Shown piece by piece: positions 29,407 through 40,801 of a stretch of 64,000 nucleotides of DNA. Both the position numbers and the translations under genes were made by a program. The notes under the pieces were generated by a model. It saw nothing but the letters and a program-made list of their open reading frames with translations. It searched no databases and had not been told where the DNA came from. Numbering within the stretch: the stretch's first letter is position 1; every line of letters starts with the position of its first letter. The stretch comes from Austropuccinia psidii (lineage: Eukaryota > Basidiomycota > Pucciniomycetes > Pucciniales > Sphaerophragmiaceae). Location of the stretch: assembly GCA_023105745.1 (NCBI GenBank), contig JALGQZ010000013.1, positions 24,940,605 to 25,004,604 on the forward strand, read 5' to 3'.

Positions 29407-30861
29407 TGTCACAACCATGGCAATTCACCTCCTTGGATCTCTGTATGGCATATCAAGCCACAGTCCTTTTATGGCCAATTGGCCATATCCATCACCAGTG
29501 GCCAATATGGCCATATCCATCACCAGTGGCCAATATGGCCATGTCATTATCTTATGGACCATTTATGGCCATTTGCCTTTTGGGGCCTTCATGGCCCTTC
29601 ACCTCAATCCAGAAGCCATAGCGGCAATTTATGCCCAATTGGGTAGCTCTGGTCATTTGCCTCAAAACCAGGGAAAATGGCCCATTTGGGATCATAATGC
29701 GCATTTGTGCATTTCTGCACACTTTGCACATTTTGCGCACTTTGACGCAAAGTGTCCAAAAGACACTTTCCCGCCCTTTGGGCCAGTTTTTGGCTCAGAA
29801 ACCAAAAGTGTCCAAAAACCCCAAAGGACCTAGAAACACCTTTCCAAGCTCTGAAGCCATCACATCCATCTTTTTCCCCTCTTTCTTTCCATCTCAAGAC
29901 ATTTGGGCGTAATCTTCTCTCCAATGAACCAATATGCCATAAATGAGGTTATATATCATTATGCATCATTTTCCAACAGTAATTCAATGGTGGCAATATC
30001 AAATGGTCATTTCAATATTCCAACATATCATCACATGATCAAGGCTCCCAATCATTCAGAGGAATCATCAAGGCTCAAGAGCAAGTGTTTCAGCATCAAA
30101 GACCAATCACAACATCAAGAGGTCATTGGATAATTTCATTCACAGTATTCCTCCAAGGCAATACTGTTCAACCATTCTCAAGGGATTCAAGAGGAAGTTC
30201 ATTCATCTATCAAGTGTCAAAGCTCCACTCAATCCATCTTGGCAACCACCTTCATTTCAATACAGTCTGGATCCACCAAGAGCTGTATTTCATTTTCAAG
30301 TATGGGAAATTCATTCAACCCATTTCAACCTCAATATTATCCAGCTGTATCAATTCCCAAAACAATCAATACAGCCTCAAGGATCAATACAGATCAGTTT
30401 TCAGCCTGAAGAACTCAAGCTCCCAACTTTTCACATATACCGGCTACCCTTTCCACCCTGGGGGGTTTTTCCCCCAGTTAATTAATATCTTTTGATTTTA
30501 TTTCATCTTTATTTATCTTACCATTTTTGTTAAGTGAGTACTGATATTATCAAGTCAGTCATTTAGCACCTTTCCTCTTATTCTTTCTTCACCTGTCAAT
30601 GGATATTTGGTGGTCATATCCTTACTAATTACATTGTTCATTTTGGATGGTTTAAACAGTGATTAAGGACTTACTTGGTTGGCTCTTTGGCCATTTGGCT
30701 TCTCTTTCCTCTTATTGCATCTCATCTTGTACCTGCATATTTCTTAGAGGAATTCAATTCTTTATTTTATTTTCTTTATTCTTTTGGAGTCTTCCAAGTG
30801 AGCTCCCTGATTGCTGAGTGCCAGGTCACTCTTGCCTTTCTGTCCAAGAGCCCCTGTGACA
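29407..30861 (+). repeat. Element E 5' LTR
   Basis: 1455 bp, A-type, TGTCACAACC...CCCCTGTGACA. It carries a perfect 2 x 28-bp tandem duplication (29481-29508, 29509-29536) that is single in the 3' LTR. Self-priming bases AGTTAATTAATAT are at 30476-30488, with the complement ATATTAATTAAC at 30864-30875. Confidence 0.92.
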
Positions 30862-31610
30862 TTATATTAATTAACCAATAATTTCTTTTCATTCTTTTCG
30901 TTCTTTCTTTATAATTTCATTCACTAAGTTCATTGAAATTATGACTCTTTAACGCTTATGAACCTTATGATTTATTGTCACCCCTCAATTTTCTCTCATT
31001 CATCTTCATTCTGAAAATTGAAAGCTGACCCCACTTTTATTTTTGTTTCTCTTTTTAAATATTATTCAAATCATCATTTTAACTCATTCATAATTCAGGC
31101 ATCATCTCAATTTTCATTTTAATTTAAAATTTTTCATCAAGTTATTCAGACACATTCTTCACATCAAGATTCATATTTGATTCATTCTTCAAAAATTTTG
31201 ATTTTTAAAGAAGAACTCACTGAATTTTTATTTTATTGATTGATTTGACATAAATTGTTATTGACCTCAAGAAACTTGATTGACATGAAGATTGCATTGA
31301 TTTTGCTGATTTTTCACATCAAGATTTTTGACATAAATTGATTTTGCCTCAAGAATTCATTTGATTGAATGATTGATTTTTGCAAGAGTTTTATTTTGAT
31401 TGATTTGAAATTTGATTTATTGACTTCAAGTTTTCATTTGATAATTAATTGATTGATTTACCTGAGGATTTCATTTGATTTATCAATTTTTATTGATTTT
31501 CCTCAAGATATTGATTTTGACTTTTGACTTCAAGCATTATTTCAATTGCCTCAAGTTTTCATCTTCAAATCTTGATTCTTGTTCATTTTATTTCATTTTA
31601 TCCTGAAATC
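30862..31610 (+). other. Element E primer site and T-rich leader
   Basis: The first 14 bases are the self-priming site. The rest is a TTGATT/CCTCAAGA-style low-complexity leader homologous to 1638-2366, with no coding sequence. Confidence 0.7.
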
Positions 31611-32948
31611 ATGCCACTCCAACACTCACCTCCTGCAAGGCAGACAAAATCTCAGGCCAGAACTCAAGCTGTTCCCACTTCAACTCCCAGGCCTCCTCTT
31701 GATGGCACCCCAGCAGTTTCTCCACTGAGAGCCAAATTGGACAGAGGATCCATTTTGGAAGGAGCAGCACCATCCAGGAAGGAAGGAAGAGGACCAAGAA
31801 GATCAACTTCATTTTCAGGAGTAGTTGGCTGATTTCCAGGAACTTCAAAGACCATTTTCAAGGGTCCAGGTGAATATGGTGAAGAGGAGGAGGATAATTA
31901 TGTGGAAGAGGAATAGTCTGATGGTACTGAAGGTGTCCCTGCTCCTGTGGAGGCATCCCAAGGTACTGGAGGGCCAACTCTAGCCCAGTCTAAGCAGCCT
32001 GTCTCTCATCAGTCTGAACCATCTTTATTGGCCATTATGCAGCAAATGACTCAGATTATGGCCAATCTTTAAGCAGCTTCATCCTCTGAAGCATAAAGAC
32101 CACCAGCCTTCAAGAATCCATCTGTTAAGGCACCAGAATGCTTTGATGGGACTCAGCCCTTCAAAGTTAGAAGCTTTATTCAGTCTTTCCAACTGATTTT
32201 TCATAATTATCTGGCAAACTTCACTCAAGACAGAAAGAAGGTCCTTTATGCCACTTCATTTCTCATTGGCAGGGCTTCAAAATGGATTGAGCCTTATCAC
32301 GCCAACCTCACCAATCAAGATCCAAATTACCTTCTTAATTCATGGAGCTTATGTGAATCTCAACTCTTCACCTTATTTGGGGACCCAAATGAAGTCAGAA
32401 AAGCTGAAGCAGAATCGGATTCTTTAAGAATGAAAGAAGGCAGGCATGTATCTTTATACATTGCTGATTTCAGAAGTCTTGTCTCAAGAATTGGATATTG
32501 GGGTGAAAGGGCTCTTATCCATTATTTCAGGAAGGGATTGCCATCCAGGATTTTGGATCAATTGGCCCCCCATCCTTCAAGAATTGACTCTTTTCAAGAC
32601 TTAATGGATATTACCCTGGAGCTTGATACCAGGTACCATGAGAGGCAAAATGAAAAGAGTCATCATCAAGAGAAGAAGCCAGAAGCCTCAAAGTCAAGTT
32701 CTTCTCATCCTCAAAATTCTTCAAGCTCAAGTCAAAAGAAGAAGAAGAATTTTCAGAAGAGGGACAAGCCCCATTCTTCTTTATTGAATAAAGATTTCAA
32801 GCTCATGAATTCTGAAAAAGAAAGAAGAATCAAGGAGGGTCTATGTATCTATTGTGGTGGGAAGCATAGTCTTGAGTCCTGTTTCAAAAGGCCTCAAAAC
32901 AAGCTTACACAACGGTCAGGCAAATTTCCCAGCCAGGGAAAAGCCTGA
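31611..32948 (+). pseudogene. gag: Element E Gag (several stops)
   Basis: ATG 31611 (MPLQHSPPARQTKSQ) aligns with gag of A. TGA at about 31830 (GGC TGA for GGC GGT), TAG at about 31914, and TAA at about 32068 and 32093 interrupt the first half. The second half is open from about 32430, with the capsid end, the Lys/Ser-rich stretch and the zinc knuckle CIYCGGKHSLESC. It ends TGA 32946-32948 next to GGGAAAA (32936-32942). It cannot give full-length Gag. Confidence 0.88.
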
Positions 32949-35096
32949 GTGAAGAGCATGTTGTGTTCAATGGTCTTCACTGTTTTCCATCCAAAGCAGA
33001 AACTTGCATTCTGAATACTGGTGTCAAAAATTCTCTTAAATGTTTTGTTTTTTCTTCTCTCTCTGATATGTTTTACAGTATTATCATTGATTCTGGTGCT
33101 ACCAGCTCATTCATTGCAAAGCATTTTGTTCACAAGTATTCTTTGACCACATCAGAACTCCCAGAGAAGATTCCCCTTATCATTCTTGACTCCTCAGAGT
33201 CTCCTTCTCTACTTGTGACTCACCATACTAAGTATATGGTTGAGCTCCCTTCCTTCCCAAGCTTTGAATGGGACTCTTTAGTCATTGATACTCCCAAGGG
33301 AGAAGACCTCATATTGGGCTTTGACTTTCTCAATCATTTTAATCCATCTATTGATTGGAGGCAAGGGCTGATCACCTTTAATTCTGATCATAAGGACTAT
33401 TATGATACTTCAAAATCTTTCAGTAATGACTTTTCTTCTGCCAAATCATGTGCAGCTCTGGTTGGTGATTCTAGAACACCATCATTTCCATCTTCTGTCC
33501 ATATTCCTTCCCCTAATTCCCATCAGTCATTACTATCATCTAGATATGAAGTCTACAAAGAGATTCAAGATGTTGGAGAAGATAATTCTGTATCTCCACT
33601 TCATCTCTTCTTTGGGAATATGGACCTTCCTCCTTCATCTTATCATGACTCCCTGGAGGAGTTATGGGATGAAGAGAAAGAGCCACAAGAAATAGAAACC
33701 GTGATGAAGGTTTTTCCTCCTGTCTATCACCAGTAATTGGATGTATTCTCCAAGGTGAAAGAAGAAAAACTTCCTCCTCACCACGCCTGTGATCATCATA
33801 TTAAGCTGGAGGGGTCTCTCCCTCCAGTTGGGGTGATCTACTCTTTATCAAACCAAGAGTCAGATACACTCAGTGCCTACATTTCAGAGAATGTAGAGAA
33901 ATGTTTCATCTGGCCAAGCTTGTCTTCAACAGGAGCACCTGTCCTCTTTGTCAAAAAGAAAGATGGTGGCCTCCATTTTTTGTTGATTAACACAAACTTA
34001 ATGCTGTTACTAGGAAGAACAAGTATCCTGTTCCTCCTAAGAATCAGCTTCTTACTGTTTTCAATGGTTCTTCTATCTTCTCCAAGATTGATTTGTGTTG
34101 TGCATATAACCTGCTCAGAATCAAAGAAGTTGATGAAGACTTGACATGTTTTAGAGCTAAATATGGCAGCTATGAGTATTTGGTTATGCCATTTGGGCTC
34201 ACCAATGCTCCTGCCTCTTTTCAAAACCTTGTCAATGATATTTTTTATGATCTTCTTGATGTTTCTGTTGTGGTTTATTTGGATGACATTATGGTCTTTT
34301 CCAAATCTTAAGAAGAACATGTCACTCATGTGTCCACTGTTCTTTCCAGACTCAGAGCCAATAGCCTCTTTGCTAAGGCCTCCAAGTGCCTGTTTCATGT
34401 TACTAGTGTAGAGTATTTGGGTTATGTTGTTTCTTCTGAAGGCCTCAAGATGGACCAAGCAAAATTTGAGCAAATTCTCAATTGGCCACCTCCAAGAAAC
34501 CTCAAGGCTCTTCAATAATTCCTTGGCTTTGCCAATTTTTACCGCTGTTTCATCAAGAATTATTCAAAGAAGATTAGTTCACTCACAAGTTTCCTCAAGA
34601 AAGATTTCCGTTCTCCCCTCAATGAGGAAGCTCTCAGACAGTTTCATCAACTCAAAGAGGAATTCACCATTGCTACAATCCTTTCTCACTTTGATCCTTC
34701 TCTACCCACCATTGTAGAGACTGATGCTTCTGATTATGCCTTGGGTGCTGTACTGAGTCAGATTCCTGACTCAGGAGAACAGCCAATTGCATTTGATAGC
34801 CGCAGGCTTCTTCCAGCTGAGCTCAATTATGAGATTCATGGAAAGGAACTCCTTGGAATAGTCTGGGCTCTCAAGCGCTGGAGAGCTTTTCTCCTTTCAC
34901 TTTCTTCCTCTTTTGAAGTTCTCACTAATCATTCCTGACTTCAATATTTCATTTCATCAAAGATTCTCACTTGCCATCAAGCCCGCTGTGCTGAATTTCT
35001 CTCTGAATTCCATTTTTCAATCACTTACCGCCCTGGCTGCTTGGCTACCCTTCCAGATGCATTGTCATGTCGGGAGGACGTTTACCCAGAGAGGGG
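32942..35096 (+). pseudogene. pol: Element E Pol: protease, RT, RNase H (broken)
   Basis: Protease IIDSGATSSFI is intact at about 33085. A TAA at 33734-33736 replaces the Tyr codon of HQYLDVFSK. RT has frameshifts around 33980-34090, catalytic YLDD (about 34275) present, TAA at about 34309 and TAA at about 34516 in the conserved LQSFLGF block. RNase H begins [15 protein letters not shown] and has a TGA at about 34936. Near 34679-34706 it keeps the 16 bases deleted from element A. Confidence 0.88.
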
Positions 35097-36649
35097 GAAG
35101 ATTTCATCAGCAAGAATCCAATGAATTATCAAAAAATAATCAAGCAAGATAAAATTAAAGCCTCAAAATTCTTTGCAGTCAATGTGGAAGCATTTTCAAA
35201 TTTGATTGAATCAATTCAGAAGGCATTATGGCAGGATTATCAATAGAGAAGTATCCTTCAAGACTTGGGTAAAGGTAAATTTGTCCAAGATTATTCTCTT
35301 GATTCCTCCCCCCAACTTCCTCTCTTCAAAGATTGGGTGGTGGTCCCAAATGAACCCACAATTCAACTCAGCATACTTCAAAAAAGGTATTACTCTCCTC
35401 TAGCTGGACACCCTGGCCAAGGGAAGACTCTCAAACTTGTCAAGGGAGATTTCCACTGGTCTGGCATGACTCAATTCATCAAGGATTATGTCTCATCCTG
35501 TCAAAAGTGTTCAAGAAACAAAAATATTAACCAAAAGAAGTTTGGGCTCCTCAAACCTCTTCCAACTTCAAATGGTCCTTGGATTTGTCTTTCAATAAAT
35601 TTCATCACTCAATTTCCACTGTCCAATTCCTTTGACTCAATCCCTGTAATAGTGGACAGATTTTCAAAAATGGCAGTTTTCATTCCAACAATGTCTTCAA
35701 TAACGTCATTAGATTTGGCCCATTTATTCATCAAGAATATTTTCTCAAATCATGGCCTTCCTTCAAGCATTGTTAGTGATAGAGGTTCTCTTTTTGAACC
35801 AATCTTTTTCAGAAGCTCAAGATTTCAAGAGATCTGTCAACTGCTTACCATCAAGAAACTGATGGACAGACAGAGAGGGTAAATCAGATACTAGAACAGT
35901 ACCTTTGGATGTATGTCAGTTGTCATCAAGATGATTGGAACACCTGGCTCCCTCTGGCTGAATTTGCCTACAATAACTCTGACCACTCTTCAACAAAACA
36001 ATCACCATTTTTCACTGTTTATGGAAGAGATCCACATTTGGACTCAGCTCACATTACTCAGGATACTCCTGCTGTAAATTTATCAACAAAAGTTCAATCA
36101 GTACAGCAAGATGTCAATAGAGAACTTGAAGTTGCCATAAACAGGTTTAAGAGGTATGCAGATAAAAGTAGATCAAGTCCACCTGTTTTCAATCCTGGTG
36201 ACATGGTATGAGTTTCTTTCAAGAACATCAAATCAACTACACCCACCAAAAAACTGTCTGAAAGATGGTTGGGTCCTTTTCCAATCTTGAAGAAAGTCAG
36301 CACTCATGCCTACCACCTCAAGCTCCCATCTCAATGGAAGTCCATCCACCCAGTCTTCCATATTTCACTCTTAGAACCAGTCAAGACATCAAAAATCCCA
36401 AATAGGCATCAAGAGCCTCCTCCTCCAATCATCATTGAAGAAGAAGAGGAATGGGAAGTCTCCGAAATACTGGACTCAAAACTCAAGAGAGGGAAATTAT
36501 GGTATTTGGTGGAATGGAAAGGTTTCAGTCAAGACTCAGAAAGAGCCACTTGAGAACCAACTGAAAACCTCAAGAATTGTCCTGAATTGGTTAAGGATTT
36601 TCATTCTTTATATCCTGACAAGCCAAGACCCAACACTTCAAGAGCTTAA
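35097..36649 (+). pseudogene. pol: Element E integrase and chromodomain (broken)
   Basis: Same domain order as element A. A TAG lies at about 35245. The first Asp of the core is lost (SINFITQ for SMDFITQ). A deletion around 35796-35803 shifts the frame before the conserved SSFWTNLC block. A TGA near 36209 and a TGA near 36550 flank the GPF module and chromodomain (WEVSEILDSKLK). Stop at 36647-36649. Confidence 0.87.
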
Positions 36650-36655
36650 TTTTTT

Positions 36656-37059
36656 ATGGTACTTGGTGGGGAGAGGAATTAGAAACGTAAGTCCCACTCC
36701 TGGTATGCACATTTAGGGGTATTCTAGTCTTTTTGTTGTAAGCATCACCTTGGCCACTCTCTGAGCACTTTTCAATTTTGGACACAGATCTTGGCATGGC
36801 TTTCAACTTCATTTCCAATCTTATGGCCATTTTCACTTGAGACAATAGGCCATTCACTTTTCAATTCATTTCCAAGACTTCAAAAGTCAAATTCATTCCT
36901 TCAACATTTTTTATTTTTATTTTTATGGCACTGGCCGGAGTGGTAACTACCAAAAGTAAGTTCCTCTCCTGGTGTGCACTTCCCTGAGGGGTCAACAATC
37001 TTGTCAAAACATTTCCTTGGCCACTTTGTGAGCACCTGGCATCAAATTTCTCTTTCCAG
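36656..37059 (+). other. Twin intron-like blocks of element E
   Basis: Candidate introns are 36687-36787 (101 nt) and 36956-37059 (104 nt), exactly the sizes in element A, with GTAAGT donors and ACACAG / CTTTCCAG acceptors kept although the coding genes are wrecked. Confidence 0.65.
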
Positions 37060-37448
37060 GTCGTTGGCCAATTTCAAAATCAGTTATCAACCTCCATGAT
37101 GAAGACTGGAACCTCCCCAAGATTCAATTCATTTTTCTTTTCTTTTTCTCTTTCTTTTATTTTTGTTTTCACTCTTTATATTAAATTTTATTTTCATTTT
37201 CAATTTATCATATCAAAACTTCATCTCAAAGAAAATTCAGTCATTACAACATCATCAATCATGAAGCCAATCTGAAAAGAAGATCAAGCAAGTCCTGCGT
37301 CATATGATAAATTTTTAATATCAGTTGTTATTTTATTTTACTCTTGAAAGAACTTTCCTCTATCCCACTCTCAATCCTTTCCAATAGCCTCAACAGGCTT
37401 CACCTTGTATTTGTGCTTGGGAGCTCACAATTTCAAGGTGGGGGGTAC
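37060..37448 (+). other. Element E distal untranslated region and polypurine tract
   Basis: Pyrimidine-rich, then AT-rich; no gene. It ends in AAGGTGGGGGGTAC next to the LTR. Confidence 0.7.
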
Positions 37449-38864
37449 TGTCACAACCATAGCAATTCACCTCCTTGGATCTCCGTATGGCATATCAAGC
37501 CACAGTCCTTTTATGGCCAATTGGCCATATCCATCACCAGTGGCTAATATGGCCACGTCATTATCTTATGGAGCATTTATGGCCATTTGCCTTTTTGGGG
37601 CCTTCATGGCCCTTCACCTCAATCCAGAAGCCATAGTGGAAATTTATGCCCAATTTGGTACTTCTGGTCATTTCCCTCAAAGCCAGGGAAAATGGCCCAA
37701 ATGGCTTTTTTGGTCATTTGGGCTCACAATGCGCATTTGAACACTTTGACACAAAGTGTCCAAAAGACACTTTCCCTCCCTTTGGGCCAGTTTTTGGCTC
37801 AGAACCCAAAAGTGGCCAAAACCCCAAAGGACCTAGAAACACCTTTACAAGGTCTGAAGCCATCACATCCATCTCTTTCCCCTCTGTCTTTCCATCTCAA
37901 GACCTTTGGACGTAATCTTCTTTCCAATGAACCAATATTCCATAAATGATGTTATATATCATTATGCATCATTTTTCAACAGTAATTCAATGGTGGTAAT
38001 ATCAAATGGTCATTTCAATATTCCAACATATCATCACATCATCAAAGCACCAAATCATGCAGAGGACTCATCAAGGCTCAAGAGCAAGTGTTTCAGCGTC
38101 AAAGACCAATCATGCCATCAAGACGTCATTGGATAATTTCATTCACAGTATTCCTCCAAGGCAATACTGTTCAACCATTCTCAAGGGATTCAAGAGGCAG
38201 TTCATTCATCTGTCAAGTGTCAAAGCTCCACTCAATCCATCTTGGCAACCACCTTCATTTCAATACAGTCTGGATCCACCAAGAACTGTATTTCATTTTC
38301 AAGTATGGGAAATTCATTCAACCCATTTCAATCTCAATATTAGCCAGCTGTATCATTTCCCAAAACAATCAATACAGCCTCAAGGATCAATACAGATCAG
38401 TTTTCAGCCTGAAGAACTCAAGCTCCCAACTTTTCACATATACCGGCTACCCTTTCCACCCTGGGGGGTTTTTCCCCCAGTTAATTAATATCTTTTGATT
38501 TTATTTTATCTTTATTTATCTTACCATTTTTGTTAAGTGAATACTGATATTATCAAGTCAGTCATTTAGCACCTTTCCTCTTATTCTTTCTTCACCTGTC
38601 AATGGATATTTGGTCGTCTAATCCTTACTAATTCCATTGTTCATTTTGGATGGTCTAAACAGTGATTAAGGACTTACTTGGTTGGCTCTTTGGCCATTTG
38701 GCTTCTCTTTCCTCTTATTGCATCTCATCTTGTACCTGCATATTTCTTAGAGGAATTCAATTCTTTATTTTCTTTTCTTTATTATTTTGGAATCTTCCAA
38801 GTGAGTTCCCTGATTGCTGAGTGCCAGGCCACTCTTGTTTTTCTGTCCAAGAGCCCCTGTGACA
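37449..38864 (+). repeat. Element E 3' LTR
   Basis: 1416 bp. It lacks the 28-bp duplication of the 5' copy and part of the GCGCA tract, and carries multiple substitutions, in line with an older insertion than A or B. Confidence 0.92.
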
Positions 38865-39994
38865 AACACCCCTCAGGCTCAAAGGAGGCTGGTATATGTA
38901 AAATTTTGAGAGCTTGACTCCTTCAGGCTGACAGCTGGTATGTATTGAGTCCTTGAATCTGTATTGACTGCTTGATGAAGTGTATGCCTTTCCAAATCAG
39001 GAACTGAACTGGCTTTAATGAAATCTCAATGGTGTATTAGTGAAAATACAGGTCTTGATTCCTCCAGACTCTATTTAATCAATGTGGTTTCCAAGGTGGA
39101 TTGATGGAGCACTTACCCTTGGAAAATTGTCTTTGGACTGCCTCTTTAATATCCCTTGAGAATGAACTTCCAGTATTCCCTTGGAGGAATATGGTGAATG
39201 AGAATGACCAATGATTACTTGATGGCCTAATTGGTATTTGAGATTGACACTTTTCTTTTGAGCATTGATGAAACCTCTGGATGATGTGCCTTGATGACCT
39301 GATGAAAAGTTGAAATAACCATTTGATTTTTGTGCCATTAGATTTCTGGTGAAAAAAGATGCATAATGGTGTATAACACCATTTATGGAAATTTTGGTTA
39401 TTGGAGGGTGGAAATGGCCAAAGGTCTTTTGGACTGATACCAGGAGTATATAAGTGAAAATTGGGTTTTGAGTGGCTTCAAAGGTGAAAGAATGTCTTTT
39501 GGTGCTTTGGCCAATTTTGGGTTTTTTGACCAATCCAGATAATACAGCTTTAAAACTGTATTTGGGGAAAGTGCACAAAAAATGCGCAAAATGCACCAAT
39601 CTGGCAATTAAGAACCAAATGGACACATTAGGCCATTTGGGAATTTTTCCATATTACGTGGGAAAAGGCCTAAAATGGCAAATACAGCAAGATGGGCAAA
39701 ATGTGCAAATCTTTATTTAAGCTTACAAAGCCAAATACAGGCTTTTGGGCTGTATTTTCTTTGTTGACTGGAAAATCCAAAATACTTCCCAAAAGAAAAA
39801 CCTGGCCAGGAATGGCCTGATGATGATGAAGGGGCCAAGTTGGGCCCAGATAGTGAAATGACCATAAAAGGCCAAAAATGATGAAATGGCAAATTTGGCC
39901 AATGATTATGGATATGGCAAAATTTCCATAAATTGAATATGGAATGGATATGCCTTATTGAGGTCCATGAAGTTGGATTGCCATAGTTGTGACA
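38865..39994 (-). repeat. Element F LTR, proximal piece
   Basis: The inverted front part of the A-type LTR. Its reverse complement begins TGTCACAACTATGGCAAT at 39994 and runs to the CTGAGGGG stretch at 38870, where element E interrupts it. Diverged from E and A LTRs. Confidence 0.85.
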
Positions 39995-40801
39995 GGACCC
40001 CCCACCTTTAAATGGTGAGCTATGCATCACCAATACAAGGTGAAGACTGTTGATGCTATTGGAAAGGGTTTTGAGAAAGGGATAAGTAGGAGTTTCTTTG
40101 AGAAATGAAAAATTGATACTGATATTAAAGATTTGACATAGAATTCAGGACTTGCTTGATCTTCTTTTGAAATTGGATTAATGATTGATGTAATTTCGAA
40201 AATGAATGACAATTTTGACATGACATTTGACATGATAAAAGAAAACTTCAGAATTAATATAGAAGTCAAATAATAAAAATGAAAGAAATGAAAATAAAGA
40301 AATAAGAGAAATAAAAGGAATAAAAAATGAATTTTCTGAGGAGGTTCCAATATTGATCACTGATTTTGACAATTGATTTAAATTGGCCATAGACCTGGAA
40401 AGAATATTTGATTCCAAGTCCTCACAGAGTGGCCAAGGTGATGTTTTGAAATATTATAGCCCCTCAGGGAAGTGCATACCAGCAGAGGAACTTACTTTTG
40501 TTAATTACCACTCCTCCCAGTGCCCTAAAAGAAAATAAATTTGCTGAAAGCTGGATTTTAATTGGAAAATCTTGGATGAGAAAAGTAATGGTCCACTTGA
40601 CCAAGTGAAAATGGCCATAATTTTGGAATTTATGTTGAAAGCCAGGCCAAAGATCTGTGTCCAAAAATTGCAGAGTTCTCACAGAGTAGCCAAGGTGATG
40701 CTTACAACAAAGGGTAGAATACCTCTCAAGATGCATACCAGCAGTGTTACTTACCTTTGGTAATTCCTCTCCCCACCAAGCACCATAAATAATCAAGCTC
40801 T
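39995..40801 (-). other. Element F polypurine tract and twin intron-like blocks
   Basis: The tract CCACCTTTAAATGG region reads AAGGTGGGGGGTCC on the minus strand next to the LTR. Candidate introns are 40754-40655 (100 nt) and 40495-40395 (101 nt), both starting GTAAGT and ending CAG on the minus strand. Confidence 0.65.

Larger units (their letters stand above)
29407..38864 (+). mobile_element. Element E: decayed A-type Ty3/gypsy element inserted in the LTR of F
   Basis: LTRs are 29407-30861 and 37449-38864. The flanking pentamers ACCAC and AACAC are an imperfect target duplication (one mismatch, consistent with age). Internal order as in A: leader, gag, slippery site, protease-RT-RNase H, integrase, twin blocks, polypurine tract. 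Many nonsense codons and frameshifts are spread across all genes. Confidence 0.93.
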
